The translations under genes were made by a program, and so were the position numbers. Shown here piece after piece: positions 30,501-38,122 of a stretch of DNA of 64,000 nt (within the stretch, counting starts at the first letter, position 1; the number at the start of each line of letters is the position of its first letter). A model generated the notes under the pieces. That model was given only the letters and a program-made list of their open reading frames with translations. It was not told the DNA's origin and searched no databases. Origin of the DNA: Candidatus Obscuribacterales bacterium (GTDB lineage: Bacteria > Cyanobacteriota > Vampirovibrionia > Obscuribacterales > Obscuribacteraceae); NCBI GenBank assembly GCA_019637435.1, contig JAHBVO010000002.1:1155519-1219518 (forward strand), in the 5' to 3' direction.

Positions 30501-33022
30501 CCAGTGATAACGGAGTCTCCAGCGGATATATTGACTGTATTGGCTGATGAAAACGATTGAGCGGTTACGGTTCCTATGTTGATTTGAGCGTTCGGAGCGA
30601 GAGCTTGAGCAACGACCGGTCCGCCTGCTATCACCTGGCCGAAGCTGTCGAAAGTGATAGAGGTGCCGCTTGTGGCTGTCGGTTGCGCTGTAACTAACGT
30701 GATGCTGCCCGCGGTGCCGGTCCCGGAGAGCGCGCTCGAAAGGAAATTACCACCTTGAATGCTCGGGGCCGCAGTGACTGGATTGGCGCCGGCGAGTACA
30801 GTGATACTACCGCCATTCGCATCGGCAAAGGTCGAACTCGAGTCGATCGTCGTGCCAACGTCAAGCACGACGTAACCGCCGACGGTGCCATTGCTTCTCG
30901 CGGCAAGAACGATATCGCCGCCGTTGCCGGTGGAACTGCTGGTATCGATTATGGTGCCGGCATTACTGGTTGACAGATTTATTGACCCGCCGTTGCCGTT
31001 GCTGAAATCTACTGTTGCTGTGGTTCCCGCGCCAATTGCAGTTCCGGGAACGCTGTTTGTTTCCGGACCTGCGCTCACCGTTATCGCTGCTCCTGCGATC
31101 ATATAGACGTTGAAACCGTTTGCGACTATTTGCGCGCTACTGTCTGCGGTGATGTTGCCATTTGCAAGAAATGCAACCGCTTCGCCAAAGGTGTTCAATC
31201 CGACAATCTGAATGTCTCCGGTAGTGTTGGCGAACGTCGGATCCCCGGTTATGCAGTTATTGCCAATAGTGAGCATTTCAGTCGCAGCATAAAAGTGCTC
31301 GATGCCGGCGACGGTATTCAATGTTCCGGTAACCTTGCCGACGTTTCCTTCAATTGTTCCGCTTCCCGAGAATAAATTGAGCTGTTTCGAAAGATAGTCT
31401 CCTCCGACCATGTTGATATTCGATGCACCTTTGTAGGATGCGTCGCGCACGTTGATGTTGCCGAAGTCTGTTCTGAAGACTCCTCCTGTCGCCTCGATAT
31501 TGACGTCGGTTGTTTTGCCGGGAGTGGTTATGTTGATGTCGCGTGGATACTCGTGGTTGGAACCAGCGGTAATATTCCCGTAGTTGGTTAAGCTGCCGTT
31601 GCCGGATGAGAGGTTGATGTCACCGCGGGCGGTGATTGACCCGTTTAACAAATCGCGTTGACGGTAGACAGGATCATCCTTCAGGTAATAGATTTTACCG
31701 CCCGGTAGGTTAATGCCACCACCAGAGGAACCGATGAGAGTGATAGATCCGCTTGCAACAATTGACCCGTTGTCCGAAGGTCCGGTCGGTGGTTCTACTA
31801 CCGGCTCGTAACTGACCTGTCCTGCGACGCCGTTAACGATTGAGCCACCGGCTTCAATGTTAATTGCGCGATTGCTTGCGATTTTCCCTAGATTAACGAT
31901 GTCATCGTCGGCTTTCAGAGTCAAATTCAAGTTCAGTGAGTTCCTGAACTGTGGCTCCGGTTGTTCTGGTTGTGGAGATCCTCCGCCGATGTCGATGCTT
32001 CCTCCGCCCCCCGAAATTATCGTAACGTCCATTTGCTCTGGAAATCCGGTTGCAATGATTCCGTTTTCCATATTGAAAATGTTGTTGCCGGCGATAGTGC
32101 CACTGTCCACATTTTTCTTAGCGGAGGCCGCTATCAGAGAACCATAGTTGGTGAGGTCGCCGCCGACGCGAATGGTGGAATTGTTTCGCGTGAAATATTC
32201 GATGCCGGACACATTCGCTGGAATGACGAGGTCGTCCACTTGCCGCGATACTACAGTATCGAGTTCGAAAGAGCCGCCGATCGCTGAACCTTGAGCGTTG
32301 AGTTCCAGAAGCTGCGAGCCGCCGTCAAGTTTTTGCCGAATTGCGACATACTCAGCTGCGGTAACTTGTGATCCGGCGGAAAACGTTTTGTCCTCGGTAC
32401 CGACTCTTATCGTGACTGAATCTTCGCCGCGAAACATTTTTCGCCCAAGCACGATGTTGGAGTCCGCCGAGGTCAAATCCAGATCGATGACTCTGTCGAG
32501 AGCACCGGTATCGGATATGGTGCTGACAGCGCTCGGCGGTCGTGTCTCTCGCGTTGAAGTACGAGCCGCGCTCTTGTTCAAGTGTCTACTTCCAGCCGTT
32601 TCCTTAGACTGTGAATTGAGACTTGGGGAACTCGCTAATGTTTTATTTCCTGCGTCCCGCGATGCGTTGTGCAAAAGAGTATGTTCGAGCCGCAATTCTC
32701 TACGTGTCTGGCGATAATCTTCGCGGAGCTCTATGCGTGCGTCGCGATTATTCTCAACGGCGTTGAAACCAGGAGTTCGCAATTCTATTTGCGACCGGCG
32801 AGCGTTATTCATGGCTTCCCGAGCACCGTGAAGTGCTTCGCGAGCTTGTTCCATTGCTTCGCGTCGCGCCTCTGCGGCGAGCTGATTCTGTGCTCGCGCT
32901 GCGTGATCGCTGCTGTGTCTCCCGAGTTGCTCCTGGGCGGCATGCGCCTGCTGAGTGGAAACCAGGCAGAACATCGATGTTAAAACCAATCTTCTAGACG
33001 CAGGCGTACTTTGCCAACTCAT
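24533..33022 (-). CDS. Giant adhesin-like protein with internal GH17 glucanase domain and FecR-like C-terminus
   Basis: Secreted or surface protein of 2829 residues. A signal peptide (ending AHA near residue 28) is followed by an Ala/Arg/Glu-rich helical stretch, then hundreds of Gly/Ser/Thr/Asn-rich strands of the filamentous-haemagglutinin beta-helix type (ITANSDAQI-like rungs). Residues about 1090-1450 form a GH17 (beta-1,3-glucanase-like) TIM barrel. Glu1214 in VCNES is the probable acid/base and Glu1350 in GETGWPS the nucleophile; their 136-residue spacing matches plant GH17 enzymes, and FQSYDQPW and GYFGLY are also typical. Beta-helix rungs resume to about 2600, and a FecR-like domain (PNGTVSIAKNSLVLVM) is near the C-terminus. 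I chose ATG 33022 because GGGGAGGGG precedes it. No TpsB partner gene is present. Confidence 0.85.
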   Translation of the reverse strand: MSWQSTPASRRLVLTSMFCLVSTQQAHAAQEQLGRHSSDHAARAQNQLAAEARREAMEQAREALHGAREAMNNARRSQIELRTPGFNAVENNRDARIELREDYRQTRRELRLEHTLLHNASRDAGNKTLASSPSLNSQSKETAGSRHLNKSAARTSTRETRPPSAVSTISDTGALDRVIDLDLTSADSNIVLGRKMFRGEDSVTIRVGTEDKTFSAGSQVTAAEYVAIRQKLDGGSQLLELNAQGSAIGGSFELDTVVSRQVDDLVIPANVSGIEYFTRNNSTIRVGGDLTNYGSLIAASAKKNVDSGTIAGNNIFNMENGIIATGFPEQMDVTIISGGGGSIDIGGGSPQPEQPEPQFRNSLNLNLTLKADDDIVNLGKIASNRAINIEAGGSIVNGVAGQVSYEPVVEPPTGPSDNGSIVASGSITLIGSSGGGINLPGGKIYYLKDDPVYRQRDLLNGSITARGDINLSSGNGSLTNYGNITAGSNHEYPRDINITTPGKTTDVNIEATGGVFRTDFGNINVRDASYKGASNINMVGGDYLSKQLNLFSGSGTIEGNVGKVTGTLNTVAGIEHFYAATEMLTIGNNCITGDPTFANTTGDIQIVGLNTFGEAVAFLANGNITADSSAQIVANGFNVYMIAGAAITVSAGPETNSVPGTAIGAGTTATVDFSNGNGGSINLSTSNAGTIIDTSSSTGNGGDIVLAARSNGTVGGYVVLDVGTTIDSSSTFADANGGSITVLAGANPVTAAPSIQGGNFLSSALSGTGTAGSITLVTAQPTATSGTSITFDSFGQVIAGGPVVAQALAPNAQINIGTVTAQSFSSANTVNISAGDSVITGAITAANDVTISSGVSIDASSIVSGGNVFLTTPVLINDGTITSSKTGGLITVQNAAGLSLGGTGSISLTGGGAGAILLDAGANNALAFTTSHTLNPGASGSLTWLSEDEGGSITIAPAITLTVNDGGTLNIGTPKLRFLGNGSLIDAAMASAININSGGGPNSLTIELPDNGTATIVTTGGTISIEPTDGMDLSFTNPGGTGLAELNLNGGPVFTETSAASTFVNEGVALRSNNALTMDAGSGGGISGYGFQPYVGDYFNGNMLPQFNAYDLATVKALLQQLKDDGITNVSTYGQGSFTFAGQFYGPDTSSAGSNKYIIQAAYELGMTVSAGAFQQDLVGDNFDINKTKVEIQYILDQAQKYPGTVKEIIVCNESIMGLNSTNQLIQLISDAKVMRDNTPVSAGSDTKFNASTLPITTRQQWGALAGVDSLPNGDPLKPVMKTLVNTVEGHIYGNMYAYFDGALPQSYNTAPDGQTAFVTAVTNSMTGTLNAFRTAFSNQGVTTEIRIGETGWPSLGLRLGPLPPAPALGDLTLAKWYYQAMREWAATANVTTTYFQSYDQPWQTVPLANVPTSVGSSEGYFGLYRAIGNNTTTQFTLTSIESKFGPGAVNSLGSNTRMLSNDGIIAANNVSIATQRLDNDGTISALSSTGGVAVSSVTDLAVVGSGTVNRTGGGTGGISFTSAGANDIVVEGNHTFDAGAGNPVAFNAIADGASFTLAQGASINLPTNNTAFSINAEHIIYNGTINDNSIVNPGTTVTFNSADSSTISNSVGDLDLKGVTVNVATGHLAILAKGSIINTGETANINVSSNVGAGGNVLMIAGHSFQTIDLDGEDAVYALDDVSTSSGNVVLPAAGHEININTSGATDAGNIEIYANGSISLNNITATGGTGSGGNLTIRGSGITVQGAIDTAGATGSGSGSVDLQSGVVVHSGVDVHGGRTESGTFSLASFSGDITVGDIATSEGSVRLQTDGTGTIRLTGAMPVAHDISLLAGTGTLDLPTNTITAVEDTAGNGGEVRVSASAFTNPATIILNAIGTTTGGAAHYTNTSTTAQQLDSTKVQIHARGANGGSAEISTGGDLTIVPDGIFDVQPTGANGNGAAISITAGALAPGNLLVSGSLNAGAMGTGIGGTIELNSNSSADFEIGNFRSSNGITGSIVTQGSGTSTPASLSITNRGGGIYIKDILPVTNNLTLSTTGATAGDITLKKEVNANGLLTISLGGTGRLQSKLLSADTIQLQSDSSNISATLRTDSLSVASGGSVTLKVIVGLNGPPPGSPFSITAATIAGDFKISVVDDIHVDGDIEAANVSLTANNHFIYANANIMANDTNGVASLYATGAIDGPATSAVIQASKVELIAGGIGVGNSVRVNTSELIAESDDVVNINSVGSAILNLTKASANSQFNLTASGAVAIATNIKSATNILVDTTGGAGDILLTKRLGGSNLQQLDLRSGSGDITGGTATALNAFISTTAGDVGTAGSPLDLEVRYLTVNSGGSAHISNASKNSQLGISSSSGDFVYENKGSVVLDDVSTTDGAIQITAKGQLDVLGDLLASSNGAAGTATITLQSIPNKQRGIRIDDGSMVETSGVGGGDVKIFVGKKEPAWTTSLPDGANGNLVVTTSGGGQVFVNEDTVEAAGTAFLNAIGKNVYISGASARNKVTLGVGAVITADPPVTETTSPNLFMSSNPAQVSSKSASLGNEPRYTASTTLPLEAATSQLLDVGLSPNYLNTSFLNQSTNGSVSIVSNADGMELANSNSHGADSSVLTTDSLRNSVLGNPSVSAAPEETQFLGSTSDRYKNVDAVLHYDATTKHVMVENSNKLFAPSVDTTVSTPNGTVSIAKNSLVLVMVQPNSVSVFDLHDEHKGAVRISEGTHSFTLHPGQQATVTKSSATEFHAINPSEHFGYRHMSRRPFGHTSFMFSSDVSIPSIISATKPLKSLLKSSHNVERRIANQMVKTAAVLTAIDKSTTPYDTMPHPRLMVCNK

Positions 33023-33260
33023 TATGCCCCTCCCCAAGGACGAATGGTTCCAGCTGTTTCACGGGGAAAGTGTCGGCGCGGTTTTCCGTAGTTGCGCTCG
33101 CTGGAGCAAAACGCAAAAACACACACGCGCTTATCGGCGAACTCGCCCGATGAGTTTGAACTCAGTAGAAACGCCAGGAGTTGTCAAATTGTACTCGACA
33201 AAAGCCTGAAAAGCATCTATTTGTAATGCCTGTGCAACTTAATGAGAAAGTTCAAAGGTC

Positions 33261-34775
33261 TTAGAGTAGTTCGCGAATTTGACTGACGCTGCTGAAGCGT
33301 TCGCTGGGATTTTTGCGCAGGCAGGTGTAAAGGATTCCGCGCATGGTCGGAGAGCAAAGGCTCTGGTCCGGCGGTGCCGCCTCCTCGCTCAAGTGCATCG
33401 TCATGGTATCAATAGCGGTGCCACCTTTGAATGGCGGTTTGCCACAGATGACTTCGTACATCAGGCATCCGAGCGCATAAATGTCCGTTCTTTGATCGAC
33501 GAGGTCACCTCGGCACTGTTCCGGGCTCATATAGATCGGACTGCCAAAGACTTGACCTGACTGCGTTAAACTTTGGTCCAGCAATGGATCCTGTGCAATC
33601 ATTTTGGCTAACCCGAAATCCAATATTTTCACGGTCGAATGTCCGTCTTCGCCTTTCGAAAGGATTATGTTGCTTGGTTTTATGTCGCGGTGCACTATCC
33701 CACGCGAGTGTGCGTGCGCTAGACCGTCGACGATTTGTTTGAACAAAGGACGCGCGTAGGTTTCTTTAATCTGCTTTTCTTTAGCCAGTATCTCGGCTAG
33801 TGTGGGCCCACTTTCGAAGTCCATCACGAGGTATGGAGCTCCGTAGGCCGTGAAACCGACATCATGAATCCCAATTATGTTTCGGTGGGATAGCTGGCTT
33901 GTAATTTTTCCTTCCTGCATAAACCGTGCTTCAAACGAAGCGCCATGGTGAACATTCTCCGAAAGAATCTTAATCGCAAAGTATTTGTCGAGCATTTTGT
34001 GTCTAGCCTTATAGACAACGCTCATGCCTCCTTGTCCGAGAACGCCACACTGTTCATATTTATCACTCAGTGTTTCTCCCGAATTAACCGTTCTGGTTTT
34101 GACGGTGTCGTTGTTCGAGGTGAAATCGGTATCACTGCTGCCTTTAGACAACTTATTTAGAATGCTGAGTATCTTCGACTTGGCAATTCCATCCGAGATG
34201 TTCAAGTCTTTGGCTATGCCTTGCGGCGTCGCGCCCGATAGAAGAATCTGTAAAACTTCTCGTTCCAAGTCGCTCAAACTGACCGTTCCTTCCAACTGTT
34301 CCACTGCTGCGTGTGCCCCACTGCGAGCGCAAAGGTTTAAAACCTTGTCGGCAATGCCGGAATCGAGCCAGACGTCTCCGCGGTGCACAGCCTTGATTGC
34401 GGAGCAGAGCCGCTCGCCGTCGACATCTTTAAGGCAGTATCCACTCGCTCCCGACGACAATGCTGATTGAACTGCGCTGTCGCTGTCATTAGAAGTGAGC
34501 ATTATTATTTTGGAGCGTTTGTTGTTTCTTCGGATCATTCGCGATGACTCAATTCCGTCCATGACCGGCATACCGATGTCCATGAGGATGACGTCCGGAT
34601 TCAGGTTTATCGCCTTACTGACTGCCTCTTCGCCATTGGTAGCTTCGCCGACGATCGAAATTGATTGGTCTGAGAGGATTGAGGTTTTTATTCCGAGCCT
34701 GAGAAAGTTTTGATCCTCTACCAGGAGCACCGAAATAGGATCTGTCGAATACATAAATATCTCCACATTTTCCAT
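33261..34775 (-). CDS. Receiver-LuxR HTH-Ser/Thr kinase fusion protein
   Basis: A 504-residue soluble signalling protein joining two signalling worlds. Residues 14-130 are a NarL-type receiver domain (phospho-acceptor Asp66 in LMDIGMPVMDG). Residues about 165-210 form a GerE/LuxR helix-turn-helix (LSDLEREVLQILLSGATPQG). Residues 236-504 are a complete Hanks kinase: GQGGMSVVY P-loop, Lys269, HRDIKPSN (Asp364), DFGLA (Asp386) and a standard GSPIYMSPEQ activation segment. Aspartyl phosphorylation from an unlinked histidine kinase could control kinase activity, DNA binding or both. There is no membrane segment. Two starts, 34775 (AGGA) and 34754 (GGAG), are equally supported. Confidence 0.92.
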   Translation of the reverse strand: MENVEIFMYSTDPISVLLVEDQNFLRLGIKTSILSDQSISIVGEATNGEEAVSKAINLNPDVILMDIGMPVMDGIESSRMIRRNNKRSKIIMLTSNDSDSAVQSALSSGASGYCLKDVDGERLCSAIKAVHRGDVWLDSGIADKVLNLCARSGAHAAVEQLEGTVSLSDLEREVLQILLSGATPQGIAKDLNISDGIAKSKILSILNKLSKGSSDTDFTSNNDTVKTRTVNSGETLSDKYEQCGVLGQGGMSVVYKARHKMLDKYFAIKILSENVHHGASFEARFMQEGKITSQLSHRNIIGIHDVGFTAYGAPYLVMDFESGPTLAEILAKEKQIKETYARPLFKQIVDGLAHAHSRGIVHRDIKPSNIILSKGEDGHSTVKILDFGLAKMIAQDPLLDQSLTQSGQVFGSPIYMSPEQCRGDLVDQRTDIYALGCLMYEVICGKPPFKGGTAIDTMTMHLSEEAAPPDQSLCSPTMRGILYTCLRKNPSERFSSVSQIRELL

Positions 34776-34979
34776 GACTGTCCTGCACGGTTTCCGGTCG
34801 GCTGAAATTTGCCATAACCCAACAGTACAGTTTTGTGAACCGTTTTAAATCGCTAATTTGGGTGACTGGCAGGGATGATCTTTTGAAACGTCGTGCCTGT
34901 GGCACTTCAAGGGGTGGGTGATCTTATTCGGGTAGAATATTCGGTTCAAACTATCACCCGTATTGTGTCAAGAGGTCCT

Positions 34980-36566
34980 ATGAAGCGGAATTACTGGTCG
35001 ACGGTGAGCATAGCTTTGCTTCTGTGCATGAGTGTTTCGGAAGTGTTTGCCGAGGACGGACGTGCTGATAAATATCTTCAATCGGGTCAGCAAGCCGCGG
35101 ATTCTGGTGATTGGTATAAAGCTGAGGCTAGTTTCTTGAAGGCCGTTAAGGAGCTGGAGAGCGCCGGCAATACGAACAATCAGACTTATGCGACCGCCCT
35201 GAAGCGTCTTGCGCAGTCTTGCAGGCACAATCAGAAATACGGTGAAGCCGGTCAGTATCTCAATAAGGCGATTGCCACCTGCAAAGCAATCGGATCCGGC
35301 GACCCAGAGGTTAACTCAGAGTTCTTCGAACTATCTAAGGATTGCAAAATCGTCGATCTCGATAAGTTAGGACCGGGTTCGGCCAACACGCTCAAAGGGA
35401 ATTCTGCTGTCATCACCATTTTGAAGAGCGGGGGGAGTTACGCCGTCACCATTGCTCTCCCCCAGCGTTTCGAAAAGACGTTGAACAGCGACAAAATCGA
35501 CCAGATGGGTCTCGAGAAAGAGTGCACTTTCAAAATCGTAGAGGATGCCGATGGCACCGTGAGGGCAACTGAGATCAAGGGATTCAAAATTCACTCGGTC
35601 GAGAAGAACATGTGGGTCAATCTTCTTGGTTGTTCGTTCGGACCGGCCAACGCTCAAGGACACCACGAATCAATTATCAGTGCGGGCAAAATGGGAGTCG
35701 TAAAGAATGTCAATTCCACTATTGCACCTAAAACATATGAGCCGGTAGGCGGAATTATTGCTTCAATTCATGAGATGGGTCAGCCTGTTGTGCCACCACT
35801 GGTGATTGCAGATACTCCGAGTCCGGCGACGATGACAAATCCGATGTCCGCGTCGCCCGTCGAGTCTCCCGTTTCCACAACGCCGACTCCCGCGTCGCCT
35901 GTCGAGTCTCCCGTTTCCACAACGCCGGCTCCCGCGTCGCCCGTCGAGCCTCCCGTTTCCACAACGCCGACTCCCGCGTCGCCTGTCGAGTCTTCCGTTT
36001 CGACAACGCCGGCTCCCGCGTCGCCTGTCGAGTCTTCCGTTTCCACAACGCCGGCTCCCGCGTCGCCTGTCGAGTCTCCCGTTTCCACAACGCCGACTCC
36101 CGCGTCTGCCGACGATCTGTCTTCAACCAAGCTTGATAAAGCTGCACGACAGGCGGCAGCGCAAGCGGCGCTGGAAAAGGCCGGCGAGGAGAAGGAAGCC
36201 GCAGAGCGTGAAGCTGCTCGTACGGTTTTGAGAAATGCCGGTAAGTCAAAACGCGATGCGGCCGTTAGTGGGAATGTCGGAACCGACGATCTCAAACGTA
36301 GTAATGGAGTTGTCGAAGAGAAGGCTCAAGAAAATTTGAAACGAGAAGAAGAGAATGAGAGTCGACGTGCGACTGAGTCGGAACGAAGCAAGGACGACGA
36401 TGATGACGATGACGACGATGATGATGACGACGAAGAAGATAAGCGTCGGCGATTAGAGCGAAAGGAACGCAAGGAGCGTGAACGCCAGCTCGAACGCGAG
36501 CGCGACGCGCATCGACACCAACTCGAGCGTGAACGCGAGGAAAGTTCGGAGCGAGAGCGCGATTAG
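34980..36566 (+). CDS. Exported TPR protein with Pro/Thr repeats and charged tail
   Basis: A 528-residue protein. The signal peptide (about 1-24, ending EVFA) precedes two or three TPR-like helical hairpins (about 25-115). A middle beta-rich domain (about 130-260) is unfamiliar. Residues 291-374 are six tandem 14-residue Pro/Val/Thr/Ser repeats, probably a stalk or wall-spanning spacer. The tail holds a run of about 13 Asp and then dense Arg/Glu helix (ERERQLERERDAHRHQ), which may form a coiled coil or bind cations. I chose ATG 34980 because GAGG precedes it and a signal peptide follows; the frame is open from 34893. Confidence 0.8.
   Translation: MKRNYWSTVSIALLLCMSVSEVFAEDGRADKYLQSGQQAADSGDWYKAEASFLKAVKELESAGNTNNQTYATALKRLAQSCRHNQKYGEAGQYLNKAIATCKAIGSGDPEVNSEFFELSKDCKIVDLDKLGPGSANTLKGNSAVITILKSGGSYAVTIALPQRFEKTLNSDKIDQMGLEKECTFKIVEDADGTVRATEIKGFKIHSVEKNMWVNLLGCSFGPANAQGHHESIISAGKMGVVKNVNSTIAPKTYEPVGGIIASIHEMGQPVVPPLVIADTPSPATMTNPMSASPVESPVSTTPTPASPVESPVSTTPAPASPVEPPVSTTPTPASPVESSVSTTPAPASPVESSVSTTPAPASPVESPVSTTPTPASADDLSSTKLDKAARQAAAQAALEKAGEEKEAAEREAARTVLRNAGKSKRDAAVSGNVGTDDLKRSNGVVEEKAQENLKREEENESRRATESERSKDDDDDDDDDDDDDEEDKRRRLERKERKERERQLERERDAHRHQLEREREESSERERD
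35850..36101 (+). repeat. 42-bp coding minisatellite, 6 copies
   Basis: Six head-to-tail 42-bp units encode ASPVESPVSTTPTP or single-residue variants (TPAP, EPP, ESS). The copies are nearly identical at the DNA level, so copy number may vary between strains. Confidence 0.93.
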
Positions 36567-36602
36567 CGTCAGTTCCTGAAATCGGTTCGAAGTGCTCTGT
36601 AG

Positions 36603-37463
36603 TTATCTGCCAGGTATCGGCGCGCCTTCTGGTCTAAATTTCGGAGCCTCGTAAACACGGTTGGCTTCTTGTCTACGATTCATCTCCGTCAATTCCGTAT
36701 CCAGCGCAATCGCATCATCCGGACGTTGTATCGAGTCGAGATAGGCATGGTATCTGCTGAGCACCATGGTTCGCAAACCATTTTTCGGCACCTCGGTATC
36801 CTTCACTTGCGACAACTGATGAATGGTTGAGACGTATAAGTCTTCTGTTGTAGTTATATCGTCGAGTTTATCCAAACACTTGGTGAGCCCATCATAAGCA
36901 TAGGTCAAGAGCGTGCGTTTTGCGTTCTGGTTCGATGCCACTTTTGCTGCGCGGGCTACGGGATCTTTGGCGTTGACTCCTGCAAAACCATACCCGGAAG
37001 AAGGGGCACCAGTCGCGGTGGCAATCGCATCTGAGTATGATTGCCTGGCTTCATCCCACTTCCCTTGTTCGAATTGCAAGTCGGCAACTTTCTTTTGATC
37101 TTCGGCTACCAGTATGTTCTGCTCGCCAAAGCGATTTTGATCCAGCTGAGTAATCTTTTTTGCATACTCGATTGCTTGATCGTACTTCTTCTGTTTCAAA
37201 TTCAGGTCACGCAAACCCTCGTAGATTCGAATGGTCTGCCAGCCTTCCGGAAGCTTTAAAATTTGCGCTTGTTTGTACGCAGATCTGTAGTTTTCATCAG
37301 CTTCTTGCGTTCGTCCGGCTTTGGCAAAACTAACTGCACGGTTGATCAATTGTTGAACAACCGGATTCCCTTTATCGTCTGCGGTCATTACTGCGAGTGC
37401 CGCATTCGATTGACTGGTTAGAAATATGCCCAGAGCTAGTGCTATCCGTTTCTTAAAAGCCAT
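36603..37463 (-). CDS. Exported TPR-like protein
   Basis: A 286-residue protein with a signal peptide (about 1-24, cleavage near ALA) and helical repeats from about 35 to 250 that fit tetratricopeptide hairpins (AGRTQEADENYRSAY, QKKYDQAIEYAKKI, QGKWDEARQSYSDAI). It has no catalytic domain. It converges on the other exported TPR gene (34980-36566), with 36 bases between the stops. AGGTG about 7 bases before ATG 37463 is the probable ribosome-binding site. A scaffold role in the periplasm is likely from family behaviour. Confidence 0.8.
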   Translation of the reverse strand: MAFKKRIALALGIFLTSQSNAALAVMTADDKGNPVVQQLINRAVSFAKAGRTQEADENYRSAYKQAQILKLPEGWQTIRIYEGLRDLNLKQKKYDQAIEYAKKITQLDQNRFGEQNILVAEDQKKVADLQFEQGKWDEARQSYSDAIATATGAPSSGYGFAGVNAKDPVARAAKVASNQNAKRTLLTYAYDGLTKCLDKLDDITTTEDLYVSTIHQLSQVKDTEVPKNGLRTMVLSRYHAYLDSIQRPDDAIALDTELTEMNRRQEANRVYEAPKFRPEGAPIPGR

Positions 37464-37590
37464 CTTAAAACACCTATGAGGAGAACCTCGACTCGATGAG
37501 ATTGTACCTCGTTGTGTGCAATTTCATTCATGAGGTGGGCTCTTTGAAGCCTGCCAAGATTTCTGCTATTCACGATACGGAGGATGAGCG

Positions 37591-37992
37591 TCAATGCGCC
37601 GACTGCGGCGGCAATTGCTTGCTGTTATCAATAGTTACAGCGCTGGCTTGTTTAGGGTCTCCGTAGAAAACGGCCACTACCGCTCCGATGATAAATGCGA
37701 AAGCGACCAGGTAATTCCAGCGGAATTGCTCCTTCAAATACATTATTGAAAACACGGCGAAAACAGATAGAGTAATAACCTCTTGAATCACCTTCAGTTG
37801 GGCGGTCGTGAACACATAACTTCCTATTCTGTTAGCCGGTACTTGAAAACAATACTCAAGAGAGGCGATCAGCCAACTAATCACGATAACTCTCCAGAGG
37901 GGCTGAGCCTTGAACTTCAAGTGTCCATACCAGGCGAAGGTCATGAAAATGTTCGAAATTAGAAGTAAAACGAGACTCGAGGTAGCTTGCAT
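37591..37992 (-). CDS. DMT family membrane protein (DUF486)
   Basis: A 133-residue integral membrane protein with four predicted helices. It carries the DUF486 signatures FMTFAWYGHLKF, PLW, SW and EYCFQVPANRIG. These proteins are distant relatives of the drug/metabolite transporter superfamily and may work as dimers; their substrates are not established. Length and motif order match the family. It follows the DUF1444-like gene on the same strand after 130 bases. Confidence 0.88.
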   Translation of the reverse strand: MQATSSLVLLLISNIFMTFAWYGHLKFKAQPLWRVIVISWLIASLEYCFQVPANRIGSYVFTTAQLKVIQEVITLSVFAVFSIMYLKEQFRWNYLVAFAFIIGAVVAVFYGDPKQASAVTIDNSKQLPPQSAH

Positions 37993-38122
37993 GTCAATTG
38001 ATCCTCGGATAATAAGAAAACACCTGGAAGAATGCTACAAGACAATTCAACGCCGGGCAAATAATTCTCTGGTGCTCTTTCTGCAAATTGCGAGCCAACT
38101 TCGAGAACAACCGTATGTGGTA

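Noticed and set aside
24825..32983. Many long open frames on the + strand across the adhesin gene
   Set aside because: They are antisense frames kept open by the Gly/Ser/Thr codon bias of the repeats. They have no ribosome-binding sites and no recognisable domains.
35850..36101. Tandem array considered as CRISPR
   Set aside because: Units are head-to-tail without spacers and encode protein in frame; the other arrays (43341, 47677, 52250) likewise lack spacers.
35755..36295. Two antisense frames over the 42-bp repeat
   Set aside because: They are open only because the repeat unit length is divisible by three; the products are pure repeat with no start signals.
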